A stretch of 14,171 nt of DNA from an uncultured Oscillospiraceae bacterium (GTDB taxonomy: Bacteria > Bacillota > Clostridia > Oscillospirales > Oscillospiraceae): assembly GCA_934597345.1 (NCBI GenBank), contig CAKTRJ010000046.1:1-14171 (forward strand), given 5' to 3'. The notes beneath the pieces were generated by a model that was not told where the DNA came from, ran no database searches, and saw nothing but the letters and a program-made list of their open reading frames with translations. This document shows, piece by piece, positions 1-6,551 of this stretch; the stretch's first letter is position 1; the number at the start of each line of letters is the position of its first letter. The translations under genes and the position numbers were made by a program.

Positions 1-296
1 ACTTGATGCCGGACCATATCCACATGTTGGTGGCAATTCCGCCGAAGTACAGTGTATCACAGTTTATGGGGTATTTGAAGGGCAAGAGCGCCATGATGAT
101 ATATGAGCGTCATGCGAACCTGAAGTACAAATTTGGCAACCGGCACTTTTGGGCGGAAGGGTACTATGTGAGCACTGTGGGCTTAAATGAAGCAACGATA
201 CGAAAGTACATACGCGAGTAAGAGACGCACGACCAGATGATGGATAAAATCACAACAAAGGAATGGGAAGACCCTTTTAAGGGGCCGGCCAAGTAA
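1..296 (+). pseudogene. tnpA: IS200/IS605-family transposase TnpA, 3' part, premature stop
   Basis: C-terminal part of a Y1-type (HUH) single-strand transposase; the 5' part lies outside the window. The reading frame begins at base 3 and shows the HUH metal-binding motif in MPDHIHMLV, the KGKSA stretch and the FWAEGYYVSTVG segment, where the family carries its catalytic tyrosine. The frame is cut by TAA at 219-221 directly after KYIRE. The same frame then continues for 24 codons (ETHDQMMDKI, then a DPFKG-type tail) to a second TAA at 294-296. Those residues read as the normal TnpA C-terminus, so the first stop is best explained as a CAA-to-TAA change at the expected Gln. What is seen: motifs and two in-frame stops. 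Inference: the copy is inactivated or relies on readthrough. No tnpB/iscB partner is visible downstream. Confidence 0.85.
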
Positions 297-325
297 TCAG
301 TCCACAATGGCTTGAACGAAGTGAA

Positions 326-350
326 AGCCAGCGCCTTTTAGGCGCTGGCT
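326..350 (+). repeat. Subterminal hairpin at the IS200/IS605 right end
   Basis: A perfect 10-bp stem (326-335 with 341-350) and a TTTTA loop lie 30 bp after the transposase frame. IS200/IS605 elements carry such subterminal hairpins, which TnpA recognises as single-stranded DNA. The exact right cleavage site cannot be fixed from one copy; a TCAAG at 375-379 is a possible end by analogy with IS608, which is only a guess. Confidence 0.6.
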
Positions 351-373
351 GTATTAAGACCTTATAGGGCTTT

Positions 374-417
374 GTCAAGCCACCCCTTTGAGGGGTGGTC
401 TTGACTTTTCTTAATTT
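374..417 (+). terminator. Hairpin with T-rich tail after the IS remnant
   Basis: Bases 374-387 pair with 391-405 around a 3-nt loop, with one unpaired T at 399. A T-rich run (406-420) follows on the plus strand. It fits an intrinsic terminator for the transposase strand and also sits just beyond the stop of the minus-strand gene that ends at 418. It could instead be part of the IS right end. Confidence 0.5.
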
Positions 418-927
418 TTATTTCTGCAAATAATGCAGCCCCATAACATCACAAATATGCTTTGCGGTCTCTTCCGTTTCCGCCGGAGCAATCACGATAT
501 AGTCATTCTGCTCATCGAACCGGCTCGTATCAAGTACATAATAGTTATGATCCTTGTCTGTACGCAGCAAATTGAAGCCTTCGCAGCCTGAATTGGAATT
601 ATGAAAGAACCCGCCAGATAAGTAATTGGCAGAGGCATCATCCGTGACCTGGAAATCCAGATCCCAGGTATCTTCCTTGTGGGTATATTCCAACATATCA
701 ATTTGGATTTTCCCGGCAAAGGATTGGCGCGATGGCGCGGCCAGTGTGTGCGTCCATGTGCCGTCTATTGTCAGGGTCGTATATTCCACCTGCGAATTTC
801 CATCACGAATCACCACAGCAGGCAGCGTCACGCTCTCGTTTGTCCTGATCGGTATAAACAGGCATAGTACGGCGATGAGCAAACATACGCATACGGCGAT
901 TCCGATGATGAACTTCTTCGACTTCAT
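418..927 (-). CDS. Small membrane-anchored protein of unknown function
   Basis: 169 aa, not recognised. Residues 1-5 are basic (MKSKK) and residues 6-26 form one hydrophobic segment, so the protein is probably anchored in the membrane or exported, with the rest outside; there is no clear lipobox. The remainder is polar, with a Gly/Asn-rich stretch (SGGFFHNSNSG, near 104-114), a pattern that suggests a beta-rich domain, though no family signature is visible. The ATG is well supported by GGAGG about 6 nt upstream. It starts 51 bp downstream of the hydroxyacyl-CoA dehydrogenase stop on the same strand with no clear promoter between, so cotranscription is possible. A functional link to that enzyme is not evident. 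Confidence 0.7.
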   Translation of the reverse strand: MKSKKFIIGIAVCVCLLIAVLCLFIPIRTNESVTLPAVVIRDGNSQVEYTTLTIDGTWTHTLAAPSRQSFAGKIQIDMLEYTHKEDTWDLDFQVTDDASANYLSGGFFHNSNSGCEGFNLLRTDKDHNYYVLDTSRFDEQNDYIVIAPAETEETAKHICDVMGLHYLQK

Positions 928-978
928 AGAGACCTCCTCTGTGAATCATAGGATATGCTTCTTGCTCCGTATAATGCG

Positions 979-1920
979 CTATTCCTCGTCCTCAAACAGG
1001 CATTGGGCCAGCTTGTTGAACATGTGATCCCGATGGCGGATCACCTCTACGTCTTTGCCGTCGGAGTAGTCGTAGAACCCCGCGCCGTTTTTCACGCCCA
1101 GCCGGTCGTGCTCGATGCACTCACTGATCAAGCCGAAGGGCTCCGTGGCGTTGCACAGATCGGCAAAGGTGTACTTGGCGATGTTGTGGTGGATGTCCAG
1201 CCCGCCCAGATCGCAGGTCTCGAAGGGGCCGAAGCAGGCGTAGCGGAAGCCCAGCGCGTATTTCATCACGTCATCCACCGCCTCGGGGCTGGCAATGCCC
1301 TGCTGCACGATGTGAAGGGATTCCCGCAGGATAGCCTGCTGTAAGCGGTTCAGCACGAAGCTGGGCGCATCCTTGACGATAACAGGCTTTTTCTTCATGC
1401 CCAGTGCCACCTGACGCACCAACTCCGCCGTCTCCGGGGCGGTCTGTTCGCCCTCCACGATCTCGATGAGGGGGATGATGTGGGGCGGATTCATCCAGTG
1501 CATCCCGGCGAAGCGCTCCGGATGGGTGACGGCCTCGGCAATTTTGGTGATACTCAATCCGGAGGTGTTGCTGCACAGAATGGCATCCTCCGCCACAACG
1601 GCGCACAACTGGCGGTAGAAATCGTGCTTGACCTCCAGCTTTTCCAGAATGGCCTCCACCAGAAAGTCGGTGTCCGCTAGATCCTCCAGCCGGGAGGTGA
1701 AGGAGATGCGGCCCACCAGCGCGGCGGACTGCTCCGCCGTCAGCTTGCCGCTGGTCACCTCGGTCTGCTGGTTCAGGGCGATCATGTCCTTTGCCTTGTC
1801 CAGCGCGGCGGGGAACAGGTCATAAAGCCGGACGGGGTATCCGGCGGCGGCAAAGGCCTGGGCCAGAGAATAGCCCATGGTGCCCGCTCCGGCAATGGCA
1901 ACGCGGCGGATCTCTTTCAT
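979..1920 (-). CDS. 3-hydroxyacyl-CoA dehydrogenase family protein (NAD-dependent)
   Basis: 313 aa, the usual length for a single-module 3-hydroxyacyl-CoA dehydrogenase, a cytosolic enzyme that interconverts 3-hydroxyacyl-CoA and 3-ketoacyl-CoA with NAD(P). The N-terminal Rossmann motif GAGTMG is at 11-16. The expected catalytic-site residues are present: Ser120 (SNTSGLS), His141 and Asn144 (MHWMNPP), Glu153 and Asn191 (FVLNRL). The C-terminal helical domain ends in the KNGAGFYDYS motif. The His motif reads HWMNPPHIIPLIEI rather than HFFNP..MxLVEV of classical hbd enzymes, so the substrate may not be 3-hydroxybutyryl-CoA. I chose the ATG at 1920 because AGGAGG lies 8 nt before it; the in-frame ATG 18 nt upstream would contain that SD. 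No thiolase, crotonase or acyl-CoA dehydrogenase gene is adjacent. Confidence 0.88.
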   Translation of the reverse strand: MKEIRRVAIAGAGTMGYSLAQAFAAAGYPVRLYDLFPAALDKAKDMIALNQQTEVTSGKLTAEQSAALVGRISFTSRLEDLADTDFLVEAILEKLEVKHDFYRQLCAVVAEDAILCSNTSGLSITKIAEAVTHPERFAGMHWMNPPHIIPLIEIVEGEQTAPETAELVRQVALGMKKKPVIVKDAPSFVLNRLQQAILRESLHIVQQGIASPEAVDDVMKYALGFRYACFGPFETCDLGGLDIHHNIAKYTFADLCNATEPFGLISECIEHDRLGVKNGAGFYDYSDGKDVEVIRHRDHMFNKLAQCLFEDEE

Positions 1921-1953
1921 AAGGGTGTCCTCCTGCATTTATAATATATGGAT

Positions 1954-1983
1954 ATTGTACCATATGACGGCAGAAGGGCGCAA
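1954..1983 (-). promoter_or_regulatory. Promoter of the hydroxyacyl-CoA dehydrogenase gene
   Basis: On the minus strand there is a -35 TTGCGC (1978-1983), an 18-bp spacer and a -10 TACAAT (1954-1959) preceded by TGG, which gives an extended -10 (TGn). The leader to the ATG at 1920 is about 30 nt. Confidence 0.5.
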
Positions 1984-1991
1984 TAAAAAAG

Positions 1992-2122
1992 TCTGTCATT
2001 GCGAGCCAGGCCGCGGACTGGCGTGGCAATCTGTTTCTAAAACGTGATATTTCTGCGTTTATGCGGATTTGCAGCGTTGAGATTACGGATTCCCACGTCG
2101 CTTCGCTCCTCGGAATGACAGA
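1992..2122. repeat. MITE-like extragenic inverted-repeat element, 131 bp
   Basis: The ends are 14-bp inverted repeats with one mismatch (1992-2005 and 2109-2122, TCTGTCATTSCGAG). The inside consists of two inward-facing modules that each begin TCATTSCGAG and end GTGGSAATC, and each can fold on its own through ATTGC/GCAAT or ATTCC/GGAAT. It has no coding capacity. It fills the gap between the glutamate dehydrogenase terminator and the neighbouring promoter. From memory, this TCATTGCGAG...GTGGCAATC type recurs between genes in many gut Clostridia. No target-site duplication was identified. Confidence 0.6.
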
Positions 2123-2142
2123 AAGGAAGTTCTCAACAAGCT

Positions 2143-2177
2143 AAAAAAGTCCCGAGGCTCTGCCTCGGGACTTTTTA
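2143..2177 (-). terminator. Intrinsic terminator of gdhA (bidirectional shape)
   Basis: A 10-bp GC-rich stem (2149-2158 with 2162-2171) is flanked by A6 on the left and T5 on the right, so it can terminate in both directions. It lies 31 bp past the gdhA stop. Confidence 0.85.
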
Positions 2178-2207
2178 TGTACTTTGGTACGTTGGATGGC
2201 GTTCGGC

Positions 2208-3560
2208 TTAGAAGCAGCCCTGCTCCATCATAGCCTCGGCGACCTTCTTGAAGCCAGCGATGTTGGCACCGGCAACCAGATCGTAACCCAGACCGTACTC
2301 CTCGGCGGCCTCGGCGGACACCTTGTGGATGTTCTCCATCATCTTGTGCAGCTGATGGTCGACCTCGTCGGCAGTCCAGACCAGACGCTCGGAGTTCTGG
2401 GACATTTCCAGAGCGGAGACGCCCACGCCGCCGGCGTTAACAGCCTTGGAGGGAGCCACGATGATGCCCTTCTGCTGACGCAGGAAGTTCAGGGCCTCGT
2501 TGGTGGTGGGCATATTGGCGACCTCGATGTAGTACTTCACGCCGGAAGCAGCGATCTTCTCAGCGGACTCCATCTTAACGTCGTTCTGCATGGCAGCGGG
2601 CATGTAAACGTCAACATCCTTGACGCCCCAGCACTTCTCGCCGGCGACGAACTCGCAGCCGAACTTGTCAGCATAAGGCTTGCAGTGCATAGGATCCTTG
2701 GCGCGCATCTCGAGGATGAAGTTCAGCTTCTCGTCGGTGATAACGCCGTCGGGATCGTGAACGTAACCGTCGGGACCTGCGAAGTAGGTGACCTTGGCGC
2801 CCAGCTGAGCGGCCTTCTTCATGATGCCCCAGCCCACGTTGCCGTAACCGGAGATAGCGATACGCTTGCCCTCGATGGTGTCGTTCTCGTGCTTCAGGAC
2901 TTCCTGCAGATAGTACATAGCGCCGTAGCCGGTGGCCTCGGGACGGATCAGGGAGCCGCCGTAGCTCATGCCCTTACCGGTCAGAACACCGTTCTCCCAC
3001 ACGCCCTTCAGGCGGCGGTACTGGCCATACAGGTAGCCGATCTCGCGGCCGCCCACGCCCATGTCACCGGCGGGAACGTCGATGTCGGGCCCGATGTAAC
3101 GATACAGAGCGGTCATGAAGCTCTGGCAGAAACGCATGACCTCGGCGTCGGACTTGCCGGCGGGATCGAAGTCGGAACCGCCCTTGGCGCCGCCGATGGG
3201 CAGGCCGGTCAGGCTGTTCTTGAAGGTCTGCTCGAAGCCCAGGAACTTGATGATGCCTTCGTACACGTTCTTCTGGAAGCGCAGGCCGCCCTTGTAGGGG
3301 CCGATCGCGCCGTTGAACTGGCAGCGCCAGCCGCGGTTGGTGTGCCACTGACCATTATCGTCGCACCACACAACACGGAAGGTGAACATACGCTCGGGCT
3401 CGACCATACGGCCCAACAGATCGACCTTCTCATACTCGGGGTGCTTCTCGATCACAGGCTCCAGAGAGGACAGAACTTCCTCAACGGTCTGGACGAATTC
3501 GGGCTCATTGCCGTGCTTGGCCTTGACATTTTCCAGCACGCTTGCCAGATAAGCATTCAT
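2208..3560 (-). CDS. gdhA: Glutamate dehydrogenase, hexameric NAD(P)-type
   Basis: 450 aa, the usual length for the hexameric small GDH family. It interconverts glutamate and 2-oxoglutarate plus ammonium in the cytosol. Expected active-site residues are present: Lys90 (GPYKGGL), Lys114, Lys126 (GGAKGGSDFDP) and Asp166 (DVPAGDMGVG). The nucleotide-binding domain carries GYGNVGWG at 238-245. As I remember it, the NAD-dependent Clostridium symbiosum enzyme is also 450 aa and resembles this one closely over most of its length, including AGPDGYVHDP against SGPDGYIYDP after the glycine loop. An automatic NADP-specific label would therefore be unsafe. The ATG is supported by GAGGAGG 9 nt upstream. 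The gene is monocistronic, with its own promoter and terminator. Codon use is strongly biased to C/G-ending codons, as expected for a highly expressed enzyme. Confidence 0.97.
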   Translation of the reverse strand: MNAYLASVLENVKAKHGNEPEFVQTVEEVLSSLEPVIEKHPEYEKVDLLGRMVEPERMFTFRVVWCDDNGQWHTNRGWRCQFNGAIGPYKGGLRFQKNVYEGIIKFLGFEQTFKNSLTGLPIGGAKGGSDFDPAGKSDAEVMRFCQSFMTALYRYIGPDIDVPAGDMGVGGREIGYLYGQYRRLKGVWENGVLTGKGMSYGGSLIRPEATGYGAMYYLQEVLKHENDTIEGKRIAISGYGNVGWGIMKKAAQLGAKVTYFAGPDGYVHDPDGVITDEKLNFILEMRAKDPMHCKPYADKFGCEFVAGEKCWGVKDVDVYMPAAMQNDVKMESAEKIAASGVKYYIEVANMPTTNEALNFLRQQKGIIVAPSKAVNAGGVGVSALEMSQNSERLVWTADEVDHQLHKMMENIHKVSAEAAEEYGLGYDLVAGANIAGFKKVAEAMMEQGCF

Positions 3561-3633
3561 AATAATTGCCTCCTCAAATTTTATTCCTCAGTGTTTTGGG
3601 GAACGTTTGACGGACCCTATTCCATCGCCTTTG

Positions 3634-3662
3634 ATGATAACACGGTTTTCGGGATTTCTCAA
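3634..3662 (-). promoter_or_regulatory. Promoter of gdhA
   Basis: On the minus strand there is a -35 TTGAGA (3657-3662), a 17-bp spacer and a -10 TATCAT (3634-3639) preceded by TGT (extended -10). It would give a 5' leader of about 65 nt. This and the promoter at 3802-3829 account for the 323-bp gap between gdhA and the next gene; I see no small gene between 3663 and 3801. Confidence 0.55.
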
Positions 3663-3801
3663 GAGGAAACCGGCGAATTCTCCGGTGAGCGTTAGTAAAA
3701 ATTATGCTGGAAATTTTGTGCAAAATGTCGTTTTGCCGTTTAAAGTGCAACACGCCTTCGCGTTTTTTACCGGAGGAGGGGTTGTTTTTCCTTATGGCAT
3801 C

Positions 3802-3829
3802 TTGACATTTTCTGCCGATAGCTTATAAT
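3802..3829 (+). promoter_or_regulatory. Consensus sigma-A promoter of the phosphoribosyltransferase gene
   Basis: A perfect TTGACA (3802-3807), a 16-bp spacer and a perfect TATAAT (3824-3829) lie about 55 bp before the ATG at 3884. I see no operator dyad or purine riboswitch in the leader. Confidence 0.8.
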
Positions 3830-3883
3830 AAATTGTTGGCTGGATGCCGACCCGATCGATTCAGGGAAAAGGAGATTATAATA

Positions 3884-4444
3884 ATGACATATACCATGAC
3901 CATCGCCGGTTTGAAACGTGAGCTTCCCATCTGTAAGGTAAATGACGATCTTTACATCGGCGCGTTCATCTGCTTCGGCGATGCCGAGGTCACCGTGGCC
4001 GCCGCCGCCGAAATGCTCAAGCGGCTGGAAGGCATTGAATACGACTATCTCTTTACCGCCGAGGCCAAGTCCATTCCCCTGATCCACGAGATGGCCCGTC
4101 AGAGCGGCGCAAAGAAGTATTTCATCGCCCGCAAGGGCCCCAAGGTCTATATGCCCGACCCCATTTCCGTGGCAGATCAGTCCATCACCACGCTGGCCCA
4201 GCAGATGCTGTATCTGGGCAGCGACGACGCGGAGCTGATCAAGGGAAAGAAGATCGTCATTATGGACGACGTGATCTCCACCGGCGGCAGCCTGAAGGCC
4301 ATGGAGGCGCTGGTACACAAGGCCGGCGGCGAGGTGGTGGCCAAGATCGCCGTGCTGGCCGAGGGCGGCGCGGCGGATCGCAAGGACATCATGTTCCTGG
4401 AGAAGCTGCCTGTGTTCAACGTCGACGGCAGTATCAAAGGTTAA
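3884..4444 (+). CDS. Adenine phosphoribosyltransferase-like protein
   Basis: 186 aa, type I phosphoribosyltransferase fold. The PRPP-binding motif VIMDDVISTGGS sits at 125-136 (two Asp, then the STGGS loop). The overall size and the EAKSIPL and ARKGPK segments fit the Apt/Xpt group (COG0503), which joins a free purine base to PRPP to make the nucleotide in the cytosol. The ATG at 3884 has AAGGAG 9 nt upstream; an in-frame TTG 51 nt earlier has no such support. The next gene on the same strand encodes adenine deaminase, which makes adenine the likeliest substrate, but xanthine or hypoxanthine cannot be excluded from sequence alone. It has its own consensus promoter and a hairpin after the stop. 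Confidence 0.8.
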   Translation: MTYTMTIAGLKRELPICKVNDDLYIGAFICFGDAEVTVAAAAEMLKRLEGIEYDYLFTAEAKSIPLIHEMARQSGAKKYFIARKGPKVYMPDPISVADQSITTLAQQMLYLGSDDAELIKGKKIVIMDDVISTGGSLKAMEALVHKAGGEVVAKIAVLAEGGAADRKDIMFLEKLPVFNVDGSIKG

Positions 4445-4459
4445 AGCATACATATCATA

Positions 4460-4500
4460 ACAGCGCCGCTCCGAGGTATCGGGGCGGCGCTGTCATTATT
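4460..4500 (+). terminator. Terminator-like hairpin after the phosphoribosyltransferase gene
   Basis: A 15-bp GC-rich stem (4460-4474 with 4479-4493, one G-T pair) has a 4-nt loop and is followed by a weak T-containing tail. It lies 15 bp past the stop, so adenine deaminase probably has its own promoter, with some readthrough possible. Confidence 0.65.
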
Positions 4501-4539
4501 CCTCCTTATCCTTTACCAATTACTGCCACGAATTTGAAA

Positions 4540-4568
4540 TGGACATACAAAATAAATTGTGCTAATAT
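4540..4568 (+). promoter_or_regulatory. Likely promoter of the adenine deaminase gene
   Basis: A -35 TGGACA (4540-4545), a 17-bp spacer and a -10 TAATAT (4563-4568) give a leader of about 30 nt that contains the GGAGGT ribosome site at 4595-4600. Confidence 0.5.
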
Positions 4569-4606
4569 GAGAAATCAATAAAATTTATTGCGATGGAGGT
4601 CATTTT

Positions 4607-6337
4607 ATGGCAGTCAAAGAGAGCTATGCCGGCAAGATCAACCGCAAGCTGAATAAGAAGCTCCACGTCATCGAGGTGGCATCGGGCCGCCGCCCGGCGG
4701 ATCTGGTGCTGAAAAACGCCACTTACGTCAACGTATTCTCCAACGAGCTGTGTCAGGCGGATATCGCCGTGGCTGAGGGCCTGATCGTGGGCATGGGCGA
4801 GTACCACGGCAACGTGGAGGTAGACGTCTCCGGCAAGATCGTGCTGCCGGGCTTTGTGGACGCCCACATCCATCTGGAGAGCTCGCTGGTGAGCCCCAGC
4901 GAATTTGCCCGGGCGGTGCTGCCCCACGGCACCACCACCGTCATCACCGACCCCCACGAGATCGCCAACGTCATGGGCACCGACGGCATCGAGTACATGT
5001 TACAGGCCACGGAGGACCTGCCGGTGGACGTGCGGTTCATGCTGCCCTCCTGCGTGCCCGCCACACCCATGGACGAGTCCGGCGCCAATCTGGACTACCG
5101 GGCTATTGACTCCTTCTATGACCATGCCCGGGTGCAGGGCCTTGCCGAGATGATGAACTCCTACGGCGTCATCCACGGCGACGCGGACGTGGTGTCCAAG
5201 ATCGTGGCCAGTCAGGCCCACCACAAGAAGATCGACGGCCATGCCCCCGACCTGACGGGCAACGACCTGAATGCCTATGTGGCGGCAGGCGTGTACTCCG
5301 ACCACGAGTGCCATGACCTGAACGACGCCATCGCCAAGCTGCAGCGGGGCCAGTTCATCATGATCCGCGAGGGCACCGCCGCCCGCAATCTGGAGGCGCT
5401 GGTGCCGCTGCTGTGCGACAAGTATGTGGAGCGCTGCATGTTCTGCACCGACGACAAGCACCCCAACGATCTGCTGGAGAAGGGCCACATCGACTACATT
5501 GTGAAGAAGGCCATCGCTTTGGGCGTAGAGCCTATCACTGCCATCAAGGCCGCCTGCCACAACGCCGCCCGGTACTTCCTGCTGAACAACCGCGGCGCCA
5601 TCGCACCCGGCTATCTGGGTGACTTCGTGATCATCGACGACTTTGAGCACTTCAATATCGAAAAGGTCTATAAGCGGGGCGTGCTGATGTGCGAGAACGG
5701 TCAGGTGGCGGACTTCCCCGTGCCGGAGGTGGACCCCTATCTGGTGAGCCGCGCCCACGATACTTTCCATGTGGCCACGCTGACCGCCGCCGACTTCGTC
5801 GACAACCGGCCCCACGCCGTCATCGGCATGGTGAACGGCGAGATCACCACCACCGACTGCGGCTATACCGACCGCATCGACGTGGACTATGACATTCTGA
5901 AGATCGCCGTCATTGAGCGGCACAAGAACACTCACCATATCGGTCTGGGCTACATCAAGGGCTACGGCCTGAAGCACGGCGCGGTGGCGACCAGCATTAG
6001 CCACGACAGCCATAATATCATCGTGGTGGGTACCAATGACGAGGATATGGCCTTTGCCGCCAATCAGGTGGTGGCGCTGAATGGCGGCATCGTGGTGGCG
6101 CAGGACGGCGCCGTTACCGGCGAGGTGCCGCTGGCGGTGGCCGGTATCATGAGCGACGAGCCGCTGGTGGAGGTGAACCGCAAGCTGGAGGAGGCCAAGG
6201 AGAAGGCCTTCACCGCCGGTGTCAACCGGGATATTGACCCCTTCATGACGCTGAGCTTCATGGCTCTGCCGGTGATCCCCACCCTGCGCATTACCACCCG
6301 CAGCGTGTTCGACGTAACGACGCAGAGATATATTTAA
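4607..6337 (+). CDS. ade: Adenine deaminase
   Basis: 576 aa, typical length for bacterial adenine deaminase of the amidohydrolase superfamily, which hydrolyses adenine to hypoxanthine and ammonia in the cytosol. Visible metal-site motifs are DAHIHLESS (His87 and His89), TDPHEIANVMG (115-124), GHAP (211-214), SDHEC (231-235) and CTDDKHPNDL (280-289). The N-terminal VLPGF and the later GYLGDFVIID segments form the usual small beta domain of amidohydrolases. The C-terminal region contains SISHDSHNI and FMTLSFMALPVIP, both typical of Ade. The ATG has GGAGGT 6 nt upstream. It follows an adenine phosphoribosyltransferase-like gene; the two would compete for adenine (deamination against salvage to AMP) and so form a small purine-salvage pair. 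A strong bidirectional terminator separates it from the converging lysR gene. Confidence 0.97.
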   Translation: MAVKESYAGKINRKLNKKLHVIEVASGRRPADLVLKNATYVNVFSNELCQADIAVAEGLIVGMGEYHGNVEVDVSGKIVLPGFVDAHIHLESSLVSPSEFARAVLPHGTTTVITDPHEIANVMGTDGIEYMLQATEDLPVDVRFMLPSCVPATPMDESGANLDYRAIDSFYDHARVQGLAEMMNSYGVIHGDADVVSKIVASQAHHKKIDGHAPDLTGNDLNAYVAAGVYSDHECHDLNDAIAKLQRGQFIMIREGTAARNLEALVPLLCDKYVERCMFCTDDKHPNDLLEKGHIDYIVKKAIALGVEPITAIKAACHNAARYFLLNNRGAIAPGYLGDFVIIDDFEHFNIEKVYKRGVLMCENGQVADFPVPEVDPYLVSRAHDTFHVATLTAADFVDNRPHAVIGMVNGEITTTDCGYTDRIDVDYDILKIAVIERHKNTHHIGLGYIKGYGLKHGAVATSISHDSHNIIVVGTNDEDMAFAANQVVALNGGIVVAQDGAVTGEVPLAVAGIMSDEPLVEVNRKLEEAKEKAFTAGVNRDIDPFMTLSFMALPVIPTLRITTRSVFDVTTQRYI

Positions 6338-6338
6338 C

Positions 6339-6452
6339 TGGCGAAAAGTCTGACGACTTTTCTGCCAATTAGGATTGCGGCCGGCTGTGCGCGTCCTTCG
6401 GACACACTGGCGGCCGAGAAGAATTTTTGCCACGCGCATGTCGCGGCAAAAA
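6339..6452. repeat. Cluster of three extragenic hairpins after ade
   Basis: Three stems stand in a row with no gene: 6339-6350 with 6355-6367 (8-bp perfect core, TGAC loop, one bulged T), 6378-6416 (CGGCCG outer stem and GTCC/GGAC inner stem, imperfect), and 6424-6452 (TTTTTGCC/GGCAAAAA with an inner GCG/CGC). The first lacks a T tail and the last has its T run on the wrong side for a plus-strand terminator. They look like extragenic palindromic repeats; a relative of the first recurs at 8449-8468. Confidence 0.5.
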
Positions 6453-6509
6453 ATGATTTAATTGCTTCGCGTCTGCGGACACGAACTCTGCGAGGCTTTC
6501 GTTCTAACG

Positions 6510-6542
6510 AAAATACAGCCACCCACTGGGTGGCTGTATTTT
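6510..6542. terminator. Bidirectional terminator between ade and lysR
   Basis: A perfect 15-bp stem (6510-6524 with 6528-6542) has a 3-nt loop and is A-rich on the left and T-rich on the right. It serves both converging genes; the lysR stop is 10 bp away. Confidence 0.88.
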
Positions 6543-6551
6543 ATGCTCGCT

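Noticed and set aside
1992..2122. CRISPR-like or tRNA-like reading of the GC-rich repeats
   Set aside because: There is only one inverted pair, no regular spacer array and no cloverleaf; it fits a MITE-like palindromic element.
2184..3695. 503-aa open frame on the plus strand opposite gdhA
   Set aside because: It is a mirror frame of a strongly codon-biased gene; the minus strand encodes an unmistakable glutamate dehydrogenase with SD, promoter and terminator.
3663..3801. Possible small gene or riboswitch between gdhA and the phosphoribosyltransferase gene
   Set aside because: No SD-supported frame and no recognisable purine or glutamine riboswitch core; only promoters can be supported.
5000..6439. 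479-aa open frame on the minus strand opposite ade
   Set aside because: His/Val/Gly-rich composition typical of an antisense shadow; the plus strand is adenine deaminase.
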